From contig CM067349.1 in the NCBI GenBank assembly GCA_034190875.2, positions 2,258,624 through 2,322,623 of the forward strand: a DNA stretch of 64,000 bases. Direction: 5' to 3'. Positions within the stretch are counted from its first letter, which is position 1. Every line of letters starts with the position of its first letter. Under the pieces are notes generated by a model. That model did no database searches. It saw nothing but the letters and a program-made list of their open reading frames with translations, and had not been told where the DNA came from. The position numbers and the translations under genes were made by a program. Of this stretch, positions 14,996-27,994 are shown piece by piece. The stretch is from Urechis unicinctus. Lineage: Eukaryota > Annelida > Polychaeta > Xenopneusta > Urechidae.

Positions 14996-16267
14996 CATCC
15001 ATATATACCTATACTCATATCAAATATATATTAGTGTATATATGTAAGTAGGTGCGTGTTAGTGTGTGTGTTTTGTGTGTGTTTGTAAATACAGGCATTT
15101 ATCTTTGCTCAATCCTGTATGCCATACAGTACGGCCTTGATAAAGGCGGCACAGCATCGGTTGCACAGCATCGGTAAAGTTCATTCATCGATTTGTTTGC
15201 TAACGCAAGACGTTCGTTGTCATCTTGTGTCTGTCTGCATAGCGACTGACATGTTATAACTTACCAGCGTTTATGAGACCGTGTCTGTTGCAGGGATAAA
15301 AGTGTTTCTTAATGGCTTATTTTTGGAGCGAATTTGCTATCCTTGGATATAAAATCACGGGTGAACAAACTTCCATTAGGTACCTGCAGAGTCACCTATT
15401 TCGTTTTTCTATCGTGTCAGCCTTCAAGTGAAACCGTTAATTAAACCCGCTCTGTCCACTCAATTAATGCCATTGTTATGTGAAATATCCCAATCTGTCG
15501 CCATCGAAGTGCCACATTTTAACTTAAAAGATAAAATTCTGTTTCTATGGAATCGCCTGTTTACGGCTTTATTCTTCAGTTGAAAGCTGTCGTTTTAGAC
15601 TTGTCCGTTTATTGCTCCATGTAGTTTTGAAAGAGTCCACATATAATTGTCAGTTTTGGGCTCCATGGATCGACTGCAAGCTTTCCTTCTGGTATGTCTG
15701 TTTGTTGATCTATGACATTTTCACTGTTCGAGTGCCACTAATTAATCCATGCAGTTATTACTAATGTTAGATTATAGGTATACACATTATTCCGCTTCCA
15801 ACTGCCATTTCAGCCTGAATCAAGGCTTAGGCTGGTGGTAGCCTTTATAGCGACACAACACTTGCTGTGGGGTTCGAAGCAATCGGTGTTCAGAACCCAC
15901 TATCATTCGCCATATGAACCATATGAATAATGGGATACCTTAAATCTTGTAAGTGATGCGATGGTAATACAGTCTGAATTATTCATGGCATAATAAGTTA
16001 ACAAAGTGGAGTAAAGCATGCCATATGATAGCAGGCAATTAATAACTGTGATACAAGTAGGTCATTCCATATCCATTACAATAAATTTGAGCGCGGTTGT
16101 GTTCACTGCATTATATTATTTTATATTGGAGACACACATAACTCACGTTGGGCAATCAAATATGGCAGAAAGATTTCCACCTCGCCAGAAGAAAATCACT
16201 CGTGACTTTTGAACTCAATTATATGGACATATGCCAAACCACAAAGTGAGGGGAAACTGAGGCGACT
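11994..16267. repeat. 4.3-kb tandem duplication, copy 2
   Basis: Head-to-tail partner of 7648-11993 with the same block order. It is about 70 bp shorter, with differences concentrated in the AT tract and in small deletions such as the one near 15760-15770. Flanking sequence after 16267 shares nothing obvious with that after 11993, which places the right breakpoint at the shared ACT. Confidence 0.9.
14379..15040. repeat. (TA)n-rich microsatellite / cryptically simple tract
   Basis: Counterpart of 10022-10740 in the second tandem copy. Pure AT runs occupy about 14381-14451 and 14920-14990. The intervening interrupted parts align with copy 1 while the pure runs differ in length, as expected of slippage. 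Confidence 0.95.
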
Positions 16268-17349
16268 TGTTGAGCACATAATTCATCGCATGGTTCCCAC
16301 ATAGGCCGGATTCTTACTGCCAAGTTCGTTCTTTAATCGCCAAGATACCTCGAACGATACAACATACACCTACAACGGTAGCATGTCATATAACATCAAC
16401 AGCAATTGTAGCGCTCAGCGATGCCTTGCCGCCGCTCTGTCTATCCAGAACTTTAGTCTTATGTTAAATCGCAAGGCCACATGTTATGAGCCTTATCACA
16501 TACTTTATTCTTGTTTATGAGAATAGTGTGGATTGACAGTGGATCAGGCTGAAGCTTGATGGACTTTTAGTTTGTAAGAAGAGACACAACAAGGCCTCCA
16601 GCATAATTGAGGTTTATAAAATTTTGATAAATTATATATTCATTAACTTGTGCGGCGGATTCGGACGCTTAGACTCTTGAATACATGTATTTGAACGCAC
16701 CAAGACGAGCTTGCCAGAGCGCATGTTGAATCAACATTAGTGAACGCTTTGACGACTTATCGATCTGCTGCGTTATTATACGTATCGCTTGGCAGGAACT
16801 ACTTCCAGAGCACCTCACTGGTCCAAATAAGTTGTTCACGTTCGACAGACTACCTTGTTTTCAAACATAGTGTTACACCGATTAGTTACAACAATAATAG
16901 CAAAAGATGACAGCACCATGACATAACGCAATCGTCCCCACCTTATCGTCGTTAATATACTACAGCTACGTATCTGCATTTGCTATACTGATGGGGCACA
17001 GCTAAATAGGCAGCCACTTTAATACACTGGCATATCCACAAAATAGAAATATATTACATGAATAGCATTCATAGATTGAATATTTTAACCTGCGATAAAT
17101 TGAGATTGGTGATGAGCTCACGCGTTCACTGCATAAGTACGGGTAATGGAGACAATCATGTTAGATAGCAATGTTTCGTGCATACCTATATATTTACGGA
17201 ACACAAACGGCGGGCAAAACATCGAAGTTGTATGGTTGTTAAATGGGACGTCATATTTAGGATAGCTGAGGGAATTAGTTTCAGGGCTCATAATTTAATG
17301 GGTTGTCAGCTGCCTTCTAGTGTCTTTTCAGTTTATTGATACCCACATC
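16268..17349. other. No recognisable feature
   Basis: AT-rich, with no open frame of note, no splice-bounded exon and no clear partner elsewhere in the window. Confidence 0.45.
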
Positions 17350-18060
17350 GAAGACATATTTAATAGAGCCACCGCTTAAATATTATCTACTTAGGTTCAT
17401 AAGGAAAAAATCCGAGCACCACATCGTTAACAATTTAGCCAACAAGCACGTATTGAATTACTCATGTTTATTCATGAAATAACTTCGTGTATATTGGCCA
17501 CAGACCGTTGGCCGTTTAAGCGGTCTTTTAGTCCCAAATCTAGATCAATAATTTTGATATAACCCTAATGTAAGATCCCTTATGCATAAAAATGTGATAT
17601 TCACACGGAAAATCAAAAAACTATTCAATTCACACCGTGCTATAATATGACGTAATGTATTCTTCCTATGATCATTATGTCATGCACTAATAAGGCAGTT
17701 TGGACATCGCCTCAATTAATGTTATAAAGGATTGCGATTATTCCTATGGTAAAAGGTCAAAACCTATAGACTCTTTGGTTGCGCTGTGACGCGGTAGGCC
17801 ATCATAGCGTTCACACTCGATTGTAAGCAGCAATTGTCATAGCGTGCAGGTTGTTTTAGTCACATGCAATTATGCATGAATAGGCGCGTCAGATGCTGCC
17901 ACGCTGTTAAGCGATACCACTTATTTTATAATTTCCTCAGGCTGCATGTAGTACGGTATCCTCGATTGTGTCACTTCATCGGATAGAGGATTTATCATAT
18001 TTGGAAGACCATATCTTGTCGCTAAGCTTGCTCACCTACTTATTCGTTGTAGATGAACAG
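17350..18060. repeat. Diverged copy of the interior of the 4.3-kb unit
   Basis: Aligns loosely with 8090-8720 and 12440-13080. The clearest match is 17788-17925 against 8468-8590: a GGTAGGCCATCATA segment, then a CATAACG or CATAGCG stretch, then TGCCACNNTNTTAAGCGATA. The spacing is preserved with small indels, at a much lower identity than between the two tandem copies. Confidence 0.6.
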
Positions 18061-21000
18061 CCAACTAAATGACCTACTAAACAACATTTATTAAGGATGT
18101 GCGATGGTTCATTGGCCTCATCATTGAGGTATGCAGAGCACAGCATTAATCAACAATACAGCTTACGCACCACTAGCTACGGTCGAACGGTAATATGAAT
18201 ATGTACCTCAGACGTCTTGTAGGGCTAATGCACCACATGCTTTTATCAGAAGTTTATGGCTGTGGTAATGTGACCAACCTCCCTGCGAAATTCTTCATTT
18301 GGCGTGAAGACTGCTCAAACCGAAATAATAACAAATAAACCGCACATTTGTTATACACAGTCGTGAGTTAAAACAGCTTCACTTACCCGCCATGCGCCCA
18401 TTGCATTGAAGCGACCGTTGTTGTGTGATAATATGAGGCTAATTTTATGGACATCCTTTCATTACGAACTGAATATGATAAACAGGATGTGTTGCGCACC
18501 AACTATATGGTGCCCAATCATGTCATTGGCAGAGTGGAAGTAACGTCGTTAGGATAATTATAACTGGCTATGGGTAACTTTGGTTTTCACATTGCGGAAG
18601 CACAGTTGACCAAATTATAATGACTGCGTTTGACAACCACTCCGTCAGTTGCTCGTCGTGGTATTGTATTACTTGTATTACATAAATATATATATAAATG
18701 CGCAATGTTAATGACAAATACAATCGACGAAAGACATGATAAGCTTCGACGCATTACTCTATACGGAAGTCCAAAGTTTACACATATAGTGGCTGGGTTG
18801 CTTATTTTCGTCATCTTACGTCAAATTATTGCCGACTGCCATTCTTATTACCTTTGTATTTGAGGAACAAGTTCTACGAAATCTTGTTCACGTTTATGTA
18901 ATTGACGCTAGGTGACACAAAATTCGTCTATAAGCGAGCGAATGTTGAGGTTATCATTAGCCAAATTGCGGCAATGTGGGTGGAAGTAATTGGCTATTTA
19001 GACTGGGCCTATTGAAGGTTGTATAGAACGGTCTGATAAGACCCGAAGACGAAAACATCAAATCCACTTCGGTTACCCAGAAGATTGGTTCGATGAAATA
19101 GCGTTCTCAGAAATATAAATGATGTGCCTCGTTTGTGTTGAAAAGCTTCTGTTCAAAGTCGCTGAAGGTCATTACATGGAAAACCACTAACATGACATTT
19201 GTCGGTCAAAATTTAGGGGAAGTGCTGATTGGACAATATTGGATGCAAGTCGAATTATTCCAGGCAAACATTTGTGACGGTGACGTGATTACATGTGCTA
19301 CCAAGAATAATTACTAGTTCACAATTATGCTTCATGATTTATATGTAAATACTAGGTTTTCACCGTGCCATACTTTGCCAGACCTAATTGCGTATCAATG
19401 AAGAGGTATTACCCCTGGATGTCATCTATGCTCTTCACTTGCATTAGTATTTGCTTGGTCCCATCCAAGCATTTAATCACAGATATGCCACGAGCTTGTA
19501 CTCATTTCTGAGTCAATGCAAAGGTGTATTGTTGGTTGTTCGTGACCAGAACTCTTCCTTTTATGCATGTCTGCCAGCGTGCAAACGAGAAAGAGCAAAC
19601 GGTTCAATGACAAAATCACAATCATTGTATAGATGAACATAAAACGGTACGTATCAGCCGACCGCCTATTTCACCAGTAGCACTAGAATTTCATTCTTGC
19701 TAACCCCTTTAATATAACGTTTCGTGTAACAATGGTAATTTCTTGGGACAACCGTTCATGCTTCCGTCAACTCCATTTCCATTCCATTCAGTGTCTTGTT
19801 TTTCCACAGTGAAAGCATTCGTATGTATGCTTCTACTCCGGACGCTCGGACGACTCGGTGTACTCTGGTAGCAAAGCTTTCATTTTATCGGCTTACACAA
19901 GCCTCTTATCGTTTCTGACGAGCTTGCCCTTGTTTAAAATGTATTTCAAATTTGTAACCTCCGCGTGCTGCGCATCCCATATCCGTCATAGTCAAAACCA
20001 TACAAAAATCGTAAGCAAACAAGTAGAATTCAGCGGCGCCGAATAATTACCATCTAACATGCATGAGAATCGACACGTAGTGATACGAAGTATGAAAAAC
20101 ATCTGCTGGTTGACCAAGCACATGAAAATTCGAGTGATGAAAGTCGAGGGTATTTGTATGTTATAACATTGTTCATGTTATGGAAAGATCATTCTATATG
20201 CATAGGGAATGTATATCAATACACATCAGCTAACATCAAATTAGTTCCACATCAGAATGTCCTGCTTGTGGCATGCCAATGCGCATGTTCAAGCACACTA
20301 GTACCAGTCAAAGAAGAATATGTGCAGACAATATCATCCTTGTAGCATTGATTAACACAATGAGTACCGTTTCATTCGTTTGGATTGCGTAGAGTGCGCA
20401 AAATTCTCAATGGTTAGGTTTGCAAAAGTCGAACTTAACATGGCATTTTCGTATAATCCCGACACGGCGTTTCACTATTCGACCTAATCTCCGATATTTG
20501 GTTGATTTGAAAGTTCCCAATTGTTTTCTTCGTCCTGAAACCCGAAAATAAGACCATGTCTATTAACCAAACTTGACGATGAACGTTAATTATTGGATAT
20601 ATTTATTTTCTTACGACCTGACGTGCTATATTGAAAATGTTTCATTGAACGTAATTGATAACATACTATTGTGAGCTGTATATGTGGCAGTAGTAAAGTA
20701 TTCGGATGTAATTTGGGTTTCTTATTACTACGTTCAAGCCATGGTAGTGCAGTGGTAAGAACCAACTCGACACAAATAACACTGATCGTTGCATGCAATA
20801 CAGTTTCATAATTATCATATCATTATATTACATTAGTTCATAGTTATGATCATACTTCATCGGATTATTATCGTCCTCCTCTTCAAACTTATCTTATAAA
20901 CAACAACTGCAACGTGAAGATAGTTACATTTTATACAATACTGCATAAAGCCAATCTAATAATTGTAGTAAGACTATAGAAATTACTGCTGGAGGCAAGG

Positions 21001-23384
21001 CTGTGAAATCCATCACGCTGGCTAGTAAGAATGCACAAAGTCACGTTGTGTGGCCAGACGAGCCGTGACACAAATGAGGCTGTTGTAATGGGTGATGTGC
21101 CGGGGAAATATGCATATGGCCTCAACCTAATGACTTTGGATGTGTCTTTGAGAAACAAGCCTTACAACTAAACAGGATCAAATCTAACATATGATGTGTG
21201 AAGGTCGCGGTCTGACGCCGCTGTACGAAATAATTGAATAGGATTGTTACGGACGCATTTATGATATGCGCTCCGGGCATGAATAACATTCAGTTGTTTT
21301 CTTTTGGTAACAAACTAGCCAGTTGCTTATATAAATCTTAGTTAACCGCTGATTACCCAAATCCTGTCCTCGAAATGATTAAGCCATTGTCAATCGATTG
21401 CCCGTGATTCCACTAACTTGTCACCATGTTGACACTACTCAACGCCAGTTGATGGGTATTATAAGCTCAACTGAGTCGGCGATATTGGCAGCAATTACTG
21501 CATTAACGGGCATTGAGAGTTCATTTTTAATCAACTGGACAAATCAGTGCATCAAGAAGGATGTAAACCAAAGCAGCTAGTGAATATTTAATATCCGAAC
21601 TTTACAGAAGGCAGACAGTTGCGATGATACCATGTGAAGCGTTAGCCCATTATGTTTGCCTAGACAATTCGGGAATTGCAAAGCACACAACGTTCAGAAC
21701 ATTCAAATTTTACAAACTTTCATGAGACCACTGGCCCCTGATTTAAAGTCGCGTACACTACCACTAATTACTTATTTATCACCGAATAATGGATGCAATA
21801 TGCAAGACATACGTTTGCTGAGCAACACATATAATGTACTATAATCAATATGAACCGTCACCGACTCAGATCTACCTCGACTTCGGGATAATTCTATTCA
21901 TGCAATCGGGTATCGGTGCTTTTTCACATAAGAACATGCCAAAGTTACTTAACGGGTGTTAAAAGGCATTCGTACTAAACTTAGTCAATTATTTCAAACA
22001 TCAGTATCAGACGAGTTGTTTAGGCTTGGGTCGCACAGACACACTCAACACAATAAAGGTTGAGGCCATGTGATAGTTCCCCTGCTACAACGCCCTAACG
22101 AAAGTCGCCTCATATCGTCGATTGCTATTCCACGCTACGCTGGTTGACATAACTCACTGACTTGCGTGGGTCATCGGATGTCGATGTCATTCAAGGTGAG
22201 TTATTTTATTCAAAGATTTAAAATGTGGATCCTATTTGTGCAGGGTATTTCCATTTAGCCGGAATGGGCGATTATAATGAAACTCACCTTTGGGGTGGTT
22301 TTAATCAGTGCAGCAAATGCCACCTGATAGTGATTAAGAGAAGGTATTGTTGTAGGGTTGTACTGTTCAACATTGTCAATGCAATATGCTGGGGGACATG
22401 ATTTGGTATAGCCAGCAAAGCCGCTGATTCAGTTGACCATAGTTATTGCTGCAAAATGTTATGTAAAATATCAAACGATATTGACAGACCACCATAGCGT
22501 TCATTCTTGGCAATATAGCATTCTGTCAGAGAGCAGAAGCATGTTTCTTCGAATGCGTCATATTGTTACATTAAATTGTAATCTAATACGTATCTAGATT
22601 CTTTGTACAAGGAATATGCAGAGCATACTTTGCTGTGTCATGTTCGTACAGCTAACCGCCACGTCATTTTTCTAATGAGGCGCTAAGCTATATTTGTTCA
22701 ATCCGTCCGTCTTTTTCGAGACCCTATCATTGCGCTCGATGTGACGTAACATGGATTGACACGGCGTATTCAGCTTAACAAGCTTCAGTAGCCACGACCT
22801 TATCAAGGTGTCATTATTGTAGTAGTGTGATATATCATTTCCCGGCAATGCTGCTAACTTTGTACCTAGGCTGTACGGAAAGGACTGTAGAAGACGGGAC
22901 GACATTATTACCACTAGAAAAAGCTTTACCTTGATTAAATGGGCACCACCCAATTCTAAATCTAAGACTTATCACTGCATAATGATAAGGTGTGATATTT
23001 CTACATATACCGTACGCGCTACAAAATTTTAACCGAATTATCGACTTTTCAGTGACAGCTGACTATGACATATTCCGAGTGCCATCATTGTTCTATAAAT
23101 GGTGTAATCCAGTTCGTTTTTGATTATCGTACCTTTCGTCAAAATCTGCCATTATATTACGTCAATAATAATTGGGCAATTGTATGATTTTCGGTTCAGA
23201 GCAGTATTATAAACGGGCTGGAAAGATAAGTCAAAGCGACATGAAGAGTTAAGTTGATGCATACTAACAGACAAACGATAACTCTCATAGTGCCCTGCAG
23301 TACATGTGTAGGTGCTATTCCTTACCTCCAATTTAGAGTGACAACAGCATGTAATTAACAGTCGTGTGCGTACCTCGAGCAGTA

Positions 23385-23385
<1 letters not shown>
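18061..23385. other. Long gene-poor stretch with short superfamily traces
   Basis: No gene is supported; the open frames here are 60-93 codons and overlap one another on opposite strands. Short traces of the superfamily are visible near 21203-21235 (compare 56484-56510) and near 22540-22570 (compare 30375-30400, sharing ATGTTTCTTCG and TGCGTCATATT). The rest has no partner that I could see. Confidence 0.45.

Positions 23386-23415
<30 letters not shown>
23386..23415. repeat. Poly(C) tract, 30 bp
   Basis: An uninterrupted run of 30 C on the plus strand (G on the minus strand), isolated in AT-rich DNA. It accounts for the poly-Gly stretch in the minus-strand open frame at 23152-23457, which I therefore regard as spurious. 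Confidence 0.98.
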
Positions 23416-25144
23416 TTCACCACCCAACTCGCTGCTAGTGGCTTGAATGCTTGGCACGGACGCACTGGCAAAGATGAAGTTTAGGTAAAGTTCGGGGTAG
23501 AGTGCTGCGTAGGGATGTAACAGCGCCGTTCTTCTAAGCCAGTCATCGAACGGGCGTAAACGGAGAAATTGTTACAGTCGACCAAATATTGCCATTATTC
23601 AGGATAACTGTTGACACATTTGCTTTACCATAACTGTATGGTAAAACCAAGCCCTTTAAGAAATCTTCCGACTACGTCCTAGTAATGCTTGTATTTGAGA
23701 AAACCATATTGACGAATGCGACGGTGTCTTGCCGTAAAGCAATCGTTAAAATTATGCATTCATATCCACGGGATAGACGGCAATAATTTGAAGGTACAAA
23801 CAGATAGGTTCATGTAACAATTATATACGGGATGGCTCTTAGCTTCCAGAAATAAACCACAAAGAAAACATTCCATGAGCGGCAAATACAAGGCGCAAAC
23901 ATTGTCTGATTCATATTGGCTTTCTCCCTTGTGTGTAAATCATTGTTTGCTCTTATCATTTCTCTGAAGTTAGCAACAATTTCGGGGTTCGCTCAATGAA
24001 TCCGGGCCCGAAAACACCAATTGGAATATTTCAGTATCTCAATTCCTCCTATCAAACGGTGCATTAACTGTCATTGCAACCACCTAACGCGATCAAGTCC
24101 TTGGTTAGAGACCTAATAATTTCACGATTTGTACCCACTTAATATTTGCAAACTATATCGAATAGCTCTGTAATGGTGGAATAACAATGTCACTTGAGAT
24201 AAGTCACATGGCATTTGACATGAATATGATTCACAAAACCGCTGCTATTCTCCAGGTATATCCCCGAGTTATGGATCCACTTGGCATCTGCAGATTTTCC
24301 CAGTGACTGTTCATTTGATGTAAGCGTCTTACACGCAATTGTTTATAGGACAACCCATCAATACCTATCGCAACCTACGGAATGGCTTCTCAAACCTGTG
24401 CTGCGAAATGGTTAAGTAAACCAAATGTAAATAAACTCGCAGATAGGCATTGGTGCGATCGCAATCCTATTTTTTGGTGTTCAATCATGTTTTCATGACC
24501 CAATTAACATGAGTCATACGTGGTGCATAAGTTATAGAAATATAAACCCGTTATCTTTATTAGTGATCAGAGGGCTTGCTGAGCTCAATACAAGTTAAAC
24601 AAGTCTTCATATAGATGAAAAATGGCAAGGTGAAAAGCAGCAAATCAATGGCTGAATGTGCCTAATGATTAATGCTGATAAGACAAGCGCTAATACATAT
24701 ACTTACAGAACAATTGACATTATAATGTGAAAACGCTCTTTCACAACTTAATGCTCTGTGGGAGCTCACCACTGCATTGGCATTGACACGTTATGACATA
24801 GCACATAGATATGATAGATAGACCATAAACACACATTGGAGCTATAACATCTTTTTAGCCAAACTAGCATTTGTCCAATAAATGATGCTTCATTAGAAGT
24901 TAATAAAACAGGCACTCAAAACATTCTCATAGTGACGCAAAAAACAGCATTGCTAGTTCTTTTTCGGTCGTATATGTAGCCATCATACAGGCCATTAATT
25001 CGAACGTAAACCGGTTGATTAATAACCATGGAAGAAGTGGGAGGGTTTATATTTAGTTTGGGCTTTATACAACTCCAGCATGTGATTAATATTATCTCAT
25101 GATATGCGCTGAATTCCTCATCCTGATTTAACACCGTCAGGTAA
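23416..25144. other. No recognisable feature
   Basis: AT-rich, only short overlapping open frames, and no repeat partner found apart from a weak resemblance near 23880-23930 to the region near 7030. Confidence 0.45.
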
Positions 25145-25322
25145 GGTAAGTATAGGGTTTAACGGCACACCAACACTAGTGTGTTATATGGTGCCTACTT
25201 AAGGAGGGATAAATACGAGTACGAAAGGATAAGAAGGAGTCAAGGGTTAAAACTAACTAAAAATTAGTATTAATTGAATTATATGAATTGAATTATATAT
25301 AATAATTTGAGAATTGTCTGGT

Positions 25323-26906
25323 CTAAAATTTATAGAAAAGTCCAATTTCTCTTATGAATCCAAGTATCTTGGATGGATTCACCCTTTCAAACAATTCTGA
25401 AAGGGTTTGAACCCGGAAGAAGCGATTTCGCATCAAAATCAAATCAGCACATTCAATGAGAATGTGCTTGACAGTATAGGCACATTGACAAGGAATACAT
25501 TCAGGGATGGGCTCATCCCTTAGTAGAAAGGCATGAGTTGTATAGGTGTGTCCTATACGAGCGCGAGCAAGAACGACCTCTTCTCTTCGGCTCTCTCTGC
25601 AGTTGTGTGGCCACTCCCCAAGTTGAGGCTGGATTTCGTAAAGTTTGTTTGGAATGGATTCATCCCACTGGTCCTGCCATTTTTGTTTAAAAAATTGGAC
25701 GACTTGAGGTTTAAAATCTGTAAAGGGAATCTTGGTTTCAGACACTGGCTCATGTAGGGCTTCCTTTGCAGTCCTATCGGCTTTTTCGTTGCCTGAGATA
25801 CCTATGTGACTGGGTACCCAGACAAACTCAACATTTTTACCCAGCATGGATAAACGAGTAAGATTTTCTAAAATATCTACAACAATATGGCACGATAACA
25901 ACTTATTCCCAATTGCCTCCAGGGCAGATAAAGAATCACTAAAAATTGTAAAATCCGCATTGGGATGGTGAGCAATAAGGCCCAATGCCATCCTTATTGC
26001 GGTAACTTCAGCTGTAAAAACAGATGCTGCACCAGGCAGTCTTTTCTTGTGGGTCTGAGGTCCGAACACGACTCCAGCACCCACACGGTTTGCATCTTTG
26101 GATCCATCAGTATAAATAAGTATCTTGTCTTTGTGATGTTCTTTTATTTCATGAAATTTCATCAAGAGGTCATTTGCATTTAATTTATCATATTTGGTAA
26201 GGGATGTGTCTATTGTTGGTGTGTTCAATTGCCAGGGTGGTGTTTCGGGAATTTTGTTTGGAGCAATAATGTCTAAATTATTGGATATGTTGTTTAGCGA
26301 TTCTTGAATACGGATGCCAAGAGGTGGTATGGCATTAGGTTTAGTTTCATATATTACTTGGTATTTGGGATGGAAGATAATGTCATAGGCAGGGTGATCT
26401 GGATTGCTTTTTATTTTAATTGCATATTGGAGGGCCAGTTTGTTTCTTCTTAGATGGATAGGCATTTTATTGGCTTCAGTGTGGAGGCTTTCAATGGGTG
26501 ATGTTCGAAATGCCCCAAGGCAAATCCTCAGAGCCTGATTCTGGACTATGTCCAGTCGTTTTAGATAAGATTTTCGAGCTGCACCGTAAACGATGCAGCC
26601 ATAGTCAAGCTTTGATCTTATCAAGGACCGGTAGAGTCTGAGCAGGACCTGCCTGTCAGCTCCCCAGTCCAGCTTGGACACTACTTTAAGAAGATTCATT
26701 GCCTTGAGACATTTATTCCTGATGTAATTAATATGGGATTTAAAATTCAGTTTTGAATCAAATATGATACCTAAGAATTTGGTTTCTTCCACAACAGGGA
26801 CGGGATTTTTATTGATGGTTAATTCTGGGTCAGGGTGAAGGCCCCTTCTTTGACAAAAATGTACACAAACTGTTTTTGTAGTAGAAAAATTTGAAACCAT
26901 TTTCAT
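25323..26906 (-). pseudogene. Retrotransposon pol, C-terminal part: RT thumb, RNase H, zinc knuckle
   Basis: An open stretch of 527 codons, in frame to its natural stop. Residues 41-59 hold the ETKFLGIIFDSKLNFKSHI segment that follows the RT palm in this family. RNase H spans about residues 263-385, with the catalytic acids visible as D267 (IYTDGS), E300 (TAEVTA), D324 (FSDSLSA) and D377, and the WVPSHIGISGNEKAD block at 363-377. A CX2C-type knuckle (CIPCQC then H and C) lies near the C terminus, as in other I-group elements. The apparent start is only where this frame takes over from the upstream RT frame at the A5 run 26885-26889. All RNase H residues are intact, so decay here is limited to the frame break. 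Confidence 0.9.
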
Positions 26907-27099
26907 CTGCCCATTTCTGAATTTTGTTAAGGTTGATTTGTAGCTGGCGTTCTATGGTGGTCATACTGCTGGATCGGTAAGATATAAGGAAATCGTCTAC
27001 ATAAAGTGATTTTTCTATTTCAGGTTTAAGAACTTTTGTGATGCTATTGATCTTTAGATTGAAAAGTGTGACAGAAATGCTGCCCTGTGGGACCCCCAT
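26830..27099 (-). pseudogene. Retrotransposon RT palm fragment with YVDD
   Basis: This frame carries the middle of the RT domain: a GVPQGS-type motif at its start (MGVPQGSISVTLFNLKIN), then LYVDDFLI with the two active-site aspartates, then WADENGFKF. The reading frame then passes to the one beginning upstream of 26906. The about 120 bp between 27100 and 27220 continue the same domain, in the frame entered after the A7 slip near 27270. It is part of the same broken gene rather than a separate one. Confidence 0.85.
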
Positions 27100-27219
27100 T
27101 TCCTGACCATGTTGGTCCGAAAGTGATGTCCCAATTCTTACCTTAAAAAATCTATCATTTAAAAAATTTTTGTATAAATAGTGGCATATTACCTCGAAGA
27201 CCAGCTTCTTGTAGATCTT

Positions 27220-27663
27220 TTAAAATCCCATATTTCCATGTCGTGTCATATGCTTTCTCAAGATCGAAAAAAACACAGACACGACATGGTCCCCCTTTAA
27301 AAATGCATCCCTAATATAAGACTCTAACTTAACAAGGTTGTCTGTGGTACATCGGCCTTTTCTAAAGCCAGATTGATGTTCATTTATTATATTATTAGTT
27401 TCCAAGTACCACATAAGACGCTTGTTAACGATTCGCTCCATGGTTTTACAGAGACAGCTCGTGAGAGCGATGGGCCTGTAGCTCGACGGGTTGGTTGGGT
27501 CTTTTCCGGACTTTGGGAGAGGGATGATGGTAGCCTCTCTCCATGAGTCCGGATATTCTCCACTGCTCCATATGTGATTGTATATGTCTAATAAGACATA
27601 CAAGGACTCTTCTGGAAGATGTTTAAGAAGTTGGTAATGAACATCGTCTGTAAATACTGCCAT
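27220..27663 (-). pseudogene. Retrotransposon RT, N-terminal palm and fingers
   Basis: Shows the RT fingers and palm motifs in order: a WREATIIPLPKSGKDP segment, SSYRPIALTSCLCKTMERI, then SGFRKGRCTTDNLV. The first catalytic aspartate block (FFDLEKAYD) lies at about 27250-27275 in the adjacent frame, because the A7 run at 27267-27273 shifts the reading frame. Sequence upstream of about 27655 no longer fits an RT and marks the 5' truncation point. Confidence 0.88.
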
Positions 27664-27994
27664 TTTTACGCTGCCAGTATGTCATGAAAAACGCTATCGC
27701 CTCAGCTGTGTGTACAATTAAACAGTTCATCTTAGAACAATTGATTGCTGGAACAACATGCAGTAAGGATCCCTGCAGATAGACTACAGACCTTTGTGCT
27801 GTGAGGTCCAGACACTTATTGACCAGAATATTCTGGGCTCTTAATACACCTCAAAACAAATACAGCTCGTTCTCAAGCAACTTTAGGCTGTGTATTTATA
27901 CCTCGGACATTGTGAGTTATTATGCGTTTGCAACGGTAAGGGCGTTGAATATCGCGACACATTATACGACACAAGCGGTAGCTATTAAACTATA
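27664..27994. other. Short unassigned flank of the retrotransposon
   Basis: Intervening sequence between the truncated retrotransposon end and the start of the right F1 copy. No target-site duplication was obvious and no other feature was seen. Confidence 0.4.

Larger units (their letters stand above)
25145..27663 (-). mobile_element. I/Nimb-like non-LTR retrotransposon, 5'-truncated and frameshifted
   Basis: A minus-strand element containing, in 5'-to-3' order, reverse transcriptase, thumb/connection, RNase H and a C-terminal Cys-His knuckle, then about 180 bp of 3' UTR. RT followed by RNase H in one polyprotein is the hallmark of the I superfamily; the Nimb assignment is from overall resemblance and is tentative. 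The 5' end cuts inside the RT N-terminal region, so ORF1 and the endonuclease are missing, as usual for target-primed insertions. The coding region is split by two frame changes, both at homopolymers (A7 at 27267-27273 and A5 at 26885-26889 on the plus strand). The 3' end is placed near 25145, where a short TTACC repeat follows a CCGTTAAACCC motif. It is probably a dead copy unless the homopolymer indels are assembly errors. Confidence 0.9.

Noticed and set aside
20735-20800. Possible tRNA gene (a GTAGTGCAGTGGTAAGA stretch resembling an A box)
   Set aside because: No B box or T arm at the right distance and no acceptor stem pairing seen.
23152-23457. Minus-strand frame with a poly-Gly stretch
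   Set aside because: The Gly run is the poly(C) tract; there is no other support.
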